A program made the translations under genes and the position numbers. A DNA stretch of 64,000 nt from positions 310,001-374,000 of the forward strand of contig NZ_CP007128.1 of the NCBI RefSeq assembly GCF_000522985.1, written 5' to 3'. Origin of the DNA: Gemmatirosa kalamazoonensis (GTDB lineage: Bacteria > Gemmatimonadota > Gemmatimonadetes > Gemmatimonadales > Gemmatimonadaceae). Below the pieces are notes generated by a model. The model was not told the origin of the DNA, did no database searches, and saw only the letters and a list, made by a program, of their open reading frames with translations. This document shows positions 59,064 to 64,000 of this stretch, piece after piece; positions within the stretch are counted from its first letter, which is position 1, and every line of letters starts with the position of its first letter.

Positions 59064-59885
59064 GTGTCGATCCGCCGCCTCGCTCTCGCCGCTCTCGTCG
59101 CTCTCGTCGCCGCCGCCGCGGCGTCCCCCGCCGCCGCCCAGCGCGACGAGTCCATCGCCGACTGGCTCGTGCGCTGCGAGAATCAGCGGTGGGGCGACGA
59201 CCGCGCGCACGCGTGCGACGTGAAGGAGCTGACGATCCCCGCCCGCAGCCGGCTGCGCGTCGACGGCCGGGAGAACGGCGGCGTGTCGGTGGTCGGCTGG
59301 GACCGCAGCGAGATCAAGATCGTGGCCCGCATCGAGGCCCAGGCGCGGAGCGAGGCCGACGCCGGCGATCTCGTGGAGCAGGTGAAGATCGAGACGTCGC
59401 CCGACGTGCGCGCGACGGGGCCGAGCACGCGGTCGCGCGAGGGCTGGTGGGTGAGCTACACCGTGTACGTGCCGCGGCGCACGGACCTCGACCTCGTGAC
59501 GAACAACGGCGGCATCCGCATCGCCGACGTCGAGGGGAGCATCCGCTTCGATGCGGTCAATGGCGGTGTGCGGCTCACGGGCCTCTCGGGCGACGTGCAC
59601 GGCGCGACGGAGAACGGCGGCGTGCAGGTCGCGCTCGACGGCGACCGGTGGCGCGGCGCGGGGCTCGAGGTGCGCACCCAGAACGGCGGCGTCACGCTGG
59701 AGGTGCCGGAGCGCTACAACGCGGACCTCGAGACCGGGACGGTGAACGGCCGCATGGACCTGGACTTCCCGGTCACGGTGAGCGGTCGGCTCGGCCGGAC
59801 GATCACGACGCGGCTCGGCGCGGGTGGGCCGCCGGTGCGGGTGCGGACGACGAACGGGGGCGTGCGGGTGCGGCGGCGGGGCTGA
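59064..59885 (+). CDS. Exported DUF4097-like beta-repeat protein
   Basis: A 273-residue exported protein starting at GTG 59064 with a signal peptide ending near PAAAQ. The body repeats NGGV/NGGI units (NNGGIRIAD, NGGVRLTG, NGGVQVAL, NGGVTLEV, NGGVRVRR) about every 20 residues, the pattern of DUF4097/DUF4098 beta-helix proteins. Two cysteines near the N-terminus of the mature part could pair. Family members are often linked to envelope-stress or signalling operons; here it ends convergent to a two-component system. Function is unknown. Confidence 0.82.
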   Translation: MSIRRLALAALVALVAAAAASPAAAQRDESIADWLVRCENQRWGDDRAHACDVKELTIPARSRLRVDGRENGGVSVVGWDRSEIKIVARIEAQARSEADAGDLVEQVKIETSPDVRATGPSTRSREGWWVSYTVYVPRRTDLDLVTNNGGIRIADVEGSIRFDAVNGGVRLTGLSGDVHGATENGGVQVALDGDRWRGAGLEVRTQNGGVTLEVPERYNADLETGTVNGRMDLDFPVTVSGRLGRTITTRLGAGGPPVRVRTTNGGVRVRRRG

Positions 59886-59887
59886 TC

Positions 59888-60015
59888 GGAACGGCGGCGC
59901 TGATACCTCGGCGCTGTCGAGGCGGCGCTGAAACGGCGGCGCTGGAACCGCGCGCTTTCAGAGCCGCTGTTCCAGCGCCGCCGTTTCAGCGCCGAGGTAT
60001 CAGCGCCGCCGTTCC
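59888..60015. terminator. 29-bp perfect hairpin of 14-base repeats
   Basis: Arms 59888-59916 and 59987-60015 are perfect complements (GGAACGGCGGCGCTGATACC start), and a 25-bp inner set (59924-59948 with 59969-59993) continues the stem. It stands exactly between two convergent stop codons (59885 and 60021), so it can end both transcripts. Confidence 0.88.
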
Positions 60016-60020
60016 AGTCG

Positions 60021-60716
60021 TCACGCCAACCGGTACCCCGCCTTCCGCACCGTCAGCAGGTGCCGCGGGTTCGACGGGTCCGCCTCCAGCTTGCGCCGCA
60101 GCTCCAGCACGTGCGTGTCGACCGTGCGGCTGTTGACGCTCGGGTCGTAGCCCCACACCTCGCGCAGCAGCTCGTGCCGCGCCGCCACCGCGCCCTCGCG
60201 GCGCAGCAGCGCGACGAGCAGCTCGTACTCCTTCGGCCGCAGCGGCACCGGCCGCCCCGCGCGCGTCACGTCGTGCGTCGCGAGGCACACCGCGACGTCG
60301 CCGAAGCGCACCGTCGTCGCGCCCGTCGCGCGCGCGGTGCGCCGCAGCAGAGCCTCGACGCGCGCGAGCAGCTCCATGAGCCCGAACGGCTTCGTGACGT
60401 AGTCGTCCGCGCCGACGCGCAGCCCGCGCACCTTGTCCGCCTCATCGCCCAGCGCCGTGAGGACCAGCACCGGGGTCGCGTCCCCCGCGGAGCGCAGCGC
60501 GCGCAGCACGCGGAAGCCGTCCGCGTCGGGGAGCATGAGGTCGAGGATGATGAGGTCCGGCGTGTGCCGCCGCGCCGCCGCCAGCCCCGCCGCCGCGTCG
60601 CCCGCGACGTACGCCTCGTAGCCCTCGAACTCGAGGTTGTTGCGCAGCCCCGCCGCGAGCGCCTCGTTGTCCTCCACCACCAGGATGCGCGCCGCGCGCG
60701 CCGCCGCCTCGCTCAC
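60021..60716 (-). CDS. OmpR/PhoB-family response regulator
   Basis: A 231-residue regulator. The receiver (1-120) has VVEDNEALA, the phospho-Asp in LIILDLMLPDADG, the Thr/Ser switch in VLVLTALG, and Lys in YVTKPFG. The DNA-binding winged helix (about 130-231) has LRPKEYELLVALL, RHELLREVWGYDP and RTVDTHVLELRRKLE. Its start overlaps the kinase stop (ATGA), so kinase and regulator are coupled. Confidence 0.95.
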   Translation of the reverse strand: MSEAAARAARILVVEDNEALAAGLRNNLEFEGYEAYVAGDAAAGLAAARRHTPDLIILDLMLPDADGFRVLRALRSAGDATPVLVLTALGDEADKVRGLRVGADDYVTKPFGLMELLARVEALLRRTARATGATTVRFGDVAVCLATHDVTRAGRPVPLRPKEYELLVALLRREGAVAARHELLREVWGYDPSVNSRTVDTHVLELRRKLEADPSNPRHLLTVRKAGYRLA

Positions 60717-62383
60717 GCGCGCCCCCGCGCCAGGTCGCCGTTAGGCACCTCGCCGTCGGGCACCTCGCCGTCGGGCACGTCGCCGTTAGGCAGCTCGACG
60801 ACGAACCGCGCCCCGCCCCCCGGCGCGTCCTCCACCCACACGCGCCCGCCGTGCAGCGCCACGAGGTCGCGCACCACCGCGAGCCCCAGCCCGCTCCCCG
60901 GACGCGACGCCTCGCCGTGGTCGCGCGCCACGCGGTCGCGCGCGAGACGCACGAACGGCGCGAAGATTCGCTCGCGGTCGCGCGGCGGCACGCCCGGGCC
61001 CTGATCGTCGACCCACAGCCGCACCGCGCCGCGCGCGGCGTACGCCCCGCCGACGCGCACGACCTGGCCGGGCGGGCCGTAGCGCACGGCGTTGTCGAGC
61101 AGGTTGAGCAGCACCTGCCGCAGCGCACCCGCCTCGGCCCGCACCGAGAGCGCGCCGGGCAGCGCCACGAGCACCGTCGCGCTCGCGGCCGCGGCGAGCG
61201 GCGCGAACCCCGCCGCCACCTCGCCGACGAGCGGCGCGAGCGCGAGCGTGTTCGGCGACACGCCGTTCGCCCGTCGCTCGGCGCGCGCCACGTGCAGCAC
61301 GTTCTCCACCATCTGCATCAGCCGGCGCGCCTCGCGCACGATCGTCTCCGCGGCGGCGCGCCGCTCGCCGTCGCTCCGCGCGCGGCCTAACGCGAGCGTC
61401 TCGCCGTAGAGCAGGATCTGCGCGAGCGGCGTGCGCAGCTCGTGCGACACGCTCGACGTGAAGTCGGCGCGCAGCCGCACGAGGTCCTGCTCGCGCCCGA
61501 GCTGCGCGAGCGCGAGGAACGCGAGGGACGCGGTGACGGCGGCGAGCACGCCGAGCAGCGCGAGCCGCGGCCCGCTCCCACGCCGCACCACGAGCCGGCG
61601 CTGCGCGCCCGGCCCCGCCCACGCGCGCACCTCCAGCCCGCCGACGCGCGCGCGCGCCACCGGCGCCGCGGCGTCCTCGTGCCCCACGCCGTCGTCGCCC
61701 GCCGTGAGCACGAGCAGCGAGTCGGCGAGCGTCGGCGCGAGCGCGGCGTTCGCGCTCGCCGCGCGCGCCACGAGCGCGGGGCCGAGCGCCGCGGCGCACG
61801 TCACCACACCGTAGACCGCGATCGGCGCGTCGAACGGCGCGCGCTTGACGCCATACACCACGGCGCGCCCCGCGCCCGGGCCGGGCCCGCGGCCGAACAC
61901 GATGCCCACCGGCATCCCGCCGGGCGTCGCCGCGCGCGCCTCGCCGTTCGTCACCACGGCAGTGAGCGTGTCGTGCAGCCACCGCGCGAGCGTCGAGTCG
62001 CGACCCGGAGCGCCGGTGGCGGCGAGCGTGCCGTCGCGCAGGTCGAGCCGCGCGAACGCCGTCGCGCCGTCCGTCGGACAGGCGAGCGGCGTCGCCGTCG
62101 GGCGCGCGAGCACCTCGGGCGGCGGCAGCAGGTCGTACGGCGAGCTCGCGCGCGGGCCCGCCGCCGGCGCGAGCGCGACCGTCGCCTCCGCCGTCGCCGC
62201 GTCGGCTACCGCGTCCACTGCGTCGCGGCCGGCGACGGCGAGGTAGTCGCGCATCGCCCGCTCCGCCGTCGCCCGGTGCGCGCCGACGTCCCCCTCGGCC
62301 TCGATCGCGGCGAGCGCCGCGACGGCGAGGGTGGCGAGGAGCAGCAGCATGAGCTGGGGCGCGCGCAGCGCGGCGGTCTTCAT
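60713..62383 (-). CDS. Membrane sensor histidine kinase
   Basis: A 556-residue kinase. Membrane helix 1 is at about 8-28, a ~250-residue extracytoplasmic domain follows, and helix 2 is at about 280-300. The His box is SVSHELRTPLAQILLYG, the N box VLLNLLDNAVRYGPPG, and the G box GSGLGLAVVRDLVALHGG. The C-terminal tail is a short tandem repeat of PDGEV/PNGD encoded by a 15-base DNA repeat. Its upstream region lies between two mirrored heptamer arrays. It pairs with the regulator next to it; the stimulus is unknown. Confidence 0.93.
   Translation of the reverse strand: MKTAALRAPQLMLLLLATLAVAALAAIEAEGDVGAHRATAERAMRDYLAVAGRDAVDAVADAATAEATVALAPAAGPRASSPYDLLPPPEVLARPTATPLACPTDGATAFARLDLRDGTLAATGAPGRDSTLARWLHDTLTAVVTNGEARAATPGGMPVGIVFGRGPGPGAGRAVVYGVKRAPFDAPIAVYGVVTCAAALGPALVARAASANAALAPTLADSLLVLTAGDDGVGHEDAAAPVARARVGGLEVRAWAGPGAQRRLVVRRGSGPRLALLGVLAAVTASLAFLALAQLGREQDLVRLRADFTSSVSHELRTPLAQILLYGETLALGRARSDGERRAAAETIVREARRLMQMVENVLHVARAERRANGVSPNTLALAPLVGEVAAGFAPLAAAASATVLVALPGALSVRAEAGALRQVLLNLLDNAVRYGPPGQVVRVGGAYAARGAVRLWVDDQGPGVPPRDRERIFAPFVRLARDRVARDHGEASRPGSGLGLAVVRDLVALHGGRVWVEDAPGGGARFVVELPNGDVPDGEVPDGEVPNGDLARGRA
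60739..60791 (-). repeat. Four 15-base coding repeats with alternate octamer forms
   Basis: Four units of a GGCACCTCGCCGT(TA/CG)G type lie at the end of the kinase gene. Two read CGTTAGGC (60739, 60784) and two read CGTCGGGC. On the coding strand this changes Pro-Asn-Gly to Pro-Asp-Gly. Confidence 0.8.
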
Positions 62384-62392
62384 TCCGAGGGG

Positions 62393-62434
62393 CGGGATTC
62401 GGGACTCGGGACTCGGGACTCGGGACTCGGGACT
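62393..62434 (-). repeat. CGGGACT array upstream of the kinase gene
   Basis: One degenerate and five exact 7-base units lie 10 bases before the kinase start. Together with the complementary array at 62527-62589 they enclose a 92-base gap that must hold the kinase promoter. Confidence 0.85.
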
Positions 62435-62526
62435 CGGCGGCCTCCGTCGTCATCTGCGCCGCCGCACCGCGAGGTGCAAGGGAGCGGTGACGCATTGACG
62501 AGACTCTGACGCGAACCGCCCCGTCA

Positions 62527-62589
62527 CCCGAGTCCCGAGTCCCGAGTCCCGAGTCCCGAGTCCCGAGTCCCGAGTCCCGAGTCCCGAGT
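62527..62589 (-). repeat. Nine CCCGAGT units after the receptor gene
   Basis: Nine exact tandem 7-base units, the complement of those at 62393-62434, run up to the receptor stop codon. They can act as the receptor gene's terminator by pairing across to the other array. Confidence 0.85.
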
Positions 62590-64000
62590 CAGTACAGCAG
62601 CTTGTACACGAGACTCACGTTCCGCCCCGGGTTCGCCGTGAAGCTCTTGATCCGGCTCGACGCGTCGAAGTAGCGCGTGTCGCCGGCGTTGTCGACGCGC
62701 AGCGTCACCGAGTGACTCAGCCCGCGCACGAGCCACGTCGCGCCCGCGTTCAGGTTGAGCAGCGTGTACGCCGGCGTCGGCACGTCCACGCACGGCGTGT
62801 CGCTCGTCGGATCGCTGGGCAACGCGCCGCCGGGGCCGAGCCGCGCCCGGTCCGCCGGCGCGCATCCCGGCTGCGACACCTGCGACTGGGCGAAGCCGTG
62901 GCGCACGTCGCCGCCGAGGAAGAAACGCCCGGTGTCCCACCGCAGCGAGCCGCCGAGGCGCCCCGACGGCAGGAACGGCAGCGCGCCCCCCGAGGTGAAC
63001 CGCCCCCGCACCACGTCGCCGACCGCGCCCACCACCAGGTGCCTGACGACTTCCGCCTCGAGCTGTCCCTCCACCCCGTGCATCGCCGCGTCGCGCTGGG
63101 CGTACACGTTGAGCGGCACCGTGCCCTCGTCGGCGAGCGTCGTGTCGCGCACGAGGTTCGGCGCGATGAAGTTCGCGATCCGGTTCGCGTACGCCGAGAC
63201 CTGCACCGAGGTGCGGCCACTGCGTGCGCGCACGATGCCGTCCACGCCCGTGTTCACCTCCGCCCGCAGGCTCGGGCTGCCGACGTCGTACGTGCCGACG
63301 GCGGCGTGGAACGCGTTCGAGTACAGTTCCTCCACCGTCGGCGCGCGGAACGCGCGGGACGCGCTGCCGCTCAGCGTCACGTACCTGCCCAGCGGCGCGC
63401 TCGCGCCGAGCGAGCCGGAGACGTTCGTGAACGTCGTCGTGCGCCCGGGGCCGAACTTCGCGTCCCCGGCGATCGACCGGATGCGGTAGACGTCGTAGCG
63501 GCCGCCGAGCTGCAGGTGCGCGCGCCGCGACTCGGCCGTCGTGTCCGTGACCACGGTGCCTAACGGGATCTCCTGATAGACGAACAGACCGCCGCTGGTG
63601 CTGTTCGCCGCCGGCGTCAGCGCCTCCTCGCCGGTCGACGCGTACTGCTTGAACAGCCCCGACAGGCCGAGCGCCCCCTTGAACCCCGGCGCCCACAGCG
63701 TGCGGGCGGTGGCGTTCATCGTCTGCGTCGCGAGGTCGAAGCTCGTCCCCACCGCGCCGGTGTTCTCGACCTCGTCGTGCCGGTACCACTGGGCCGTGCC
63801 GTCGAGGCGCACGGTCTCGACGCCGGCGCGGTTCACGTTGAGATCGAACCGCCCGACCCCCTCGCTGCGCTGGCCGCGGATGTGGCCGCCTTCCTCCGGG
63901 TCGCCCGCCGCCGTCGGCAGCCCGTAGTCGAAGCGCTGCCCGCGATACGCCAGCCCGCCCGTCGCGTCGACGCCGACGTAGCCGAGGCCGAGCACCGCGC
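62589..64000 (-). CDS. TonB-dependent outer-membrane receptor, C-terminal part
   Basis: The frame is open at the window edge, so the plug and the first barrel strands are missing. The ~470 visible residues are beta-barrel: ALGYVGVDATG-type strands, a FRAPTVEELYSNAFHAA segment typical of siderophore/cobalamin receptors, repeated aromatic strand ends, and a final YKLLY ending in an aromatic as needed for BAM insertion. It imports a ligand across the outer membrane using TonB. The ligand (iron complex, vitamin or glycan) is not decided. Confidence 0.92.
   Translation of the reverse strand, partial: AVLGLGYVGVDATGGLAYRGQRFDYGLPTAAGDPEEGGHIRGQRSEGVGRFDLNVNRAGVETVRLDGTAQWYRHDEVENTGAVGTSFDLATQTMNATARTLWAPGFKGALGLSGLFKQYASTGEEALTPAANSTSGGLFVYQEIPLGTVVTDTTAESRRAHLQLGGRYDVYRIRSIAGDAKFGPGRTTTFTNVSGSLGASAPLGRYVTLSGSASRAFRAPTVEELYSNAFHAAVGTYDVGSPSLRAEVNTGVDGIVRARSGRTSVQVSAYANRIANFIAPNLVRDTTLADEGTVPLNVYAQRDAAMHGVEGQLEAEVVRHLVVGAVGDVVRGRFTSGGALPFLPSGRLGGSLRWDTGRFFLGGDVRHGFAQSQVSQPGCAPADRARLGPGGALPSDPTSDTPCVDVPTPAYTLLNLNAGATWLVRGLSHSVTLRVDNAGDTRYFDASSRIKSFTANPGRNVSLVYKLLY

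Larger units (their letters stand above)
828..63565. repeat. Dispersed octamer GCCTAACG / CGTTAGGC, 50 exact copies
   Basis: Direct reading finds GCCTAACG on the plus strand starting at 12187, 13681, 13846, 14296, 15120, 16010, 20624, 23406, 24260, 24822, 26034, 30582, 35051, 38705, 42197, 47244, 49062, 50169, 50583, 53480, 54086, 55697, 56701, 61385 and 63558. Its complement CGTTAGGC starts at 828, 6664, 9679, 12082, 12089, 13186, 16675, 17188, 19144, 20771, 21696, 22770, 28168, 31666, 34086, 34577, 36650, 40152, 42646, 44038, 44575, 51941, 58327, 60739 and 60784. Five further copies keep the heptamer GCCTAAC only (8104, 30234, 32167, 49710, 52617). Of the exact copies, 44 lie within codons, 2 create stop codons and 4 are intergenic. 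Base composition alone (assuming 72% GC) predicts about 2. Confidence 0.9.

Noticed and set aside
1-64000. tRNA, rRNA or prophage genes
   Set aside because: None was recognised on either strand; short cloverleaf-like stems in spacers belong to the repeat hairpins. A dedicated tRNA scan could still find one.

Overview
The window is a very GC-rich (roughly 70% or more by eye), gene-dense bacterial chromosome segment. It has 41 protein-coding genes, one decayed gene copy, and no rRNA, tRNA, CRISPR array, transposase or phage gene that I can see. Three ADOP-type permeases with PadR regulators, a membrane-anchored BTAD regulator, an ECF sigma/anti-sigma/HEAT-repeat operon and many Tat or lipoprotein exports fit Gemmatimonadota best. 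This is an inference from gene content, since no marker RNA is present.

Layout: 1-2 kb, end of a fused cytochrome oxidase subunit I/III gene and a small membrane protein; 2.1-7.3 kb, an HtrA protease, a fatty-acid hydroxylase and a GGDEF-EAL protein; 7.3-11.3 kb (minus), ECF sigma, anti-sigma and two exported HEAT proteins; 11.4-13.2 kb, a secreted lipoprotein gene and a decayed copy of it; 13.2-20.9 kb, carboxylesterase, truncated haemoglobin, BTAD-TPR regulator, beta-propeller protein and DUF418 protein; 21-26.7 kb, a haem-c/propeller protein and a very large CPBP protease; 26.8-32.9 kb, GH15 enzyme, a low-GC four-helix cassette, M28 peptidase, esterase and aldo/keto reductase; 33-35.9 kb, an aminotransferase/methyltransferase/omega-amidase operon; 36.2-37.7 kb, a b-type cytochrome with a molybdenum oxidoreductase; 37.7-41.6 kb, a hybrid histidine kinase and a dipeptidase; 41.6-53.2 kb, two PadR-ADOP modules facing each other around a MEDS-domain kinase; 53.3-56.5 kb, an RND pump; 56.6-58.9 kb, a Tat-exported GMC dehydrogenase pair; 59-62.4 kb, a DUF4097-like protein and a two-component system; to the end, a TonB-dependent receptor.

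Two sequence-level systems run across these genes. First, the non-palindromic octamer GCCTAACG occurs 50 times, 25 in each orientation, about once per 1.3 kb and over 20 times more often than base composition predicts. It sits in several reading frames (Leu-Gly, Pro-Asn, Leu-Thr, Val-Arg), makes two stop codons, and also lies between genes, so it looks selected at DNA level. Density and balance resemble the DNA uptake sequences of Neisseria and Haemophilus. Second, about 15 gene 3' ends carry long hairpins built from short tandem repeats mirrored by their complement. Several repeat families recur at separate loci, some are nested inside one another, and one pair looks like a small mobile element with terminal inverted repeats.
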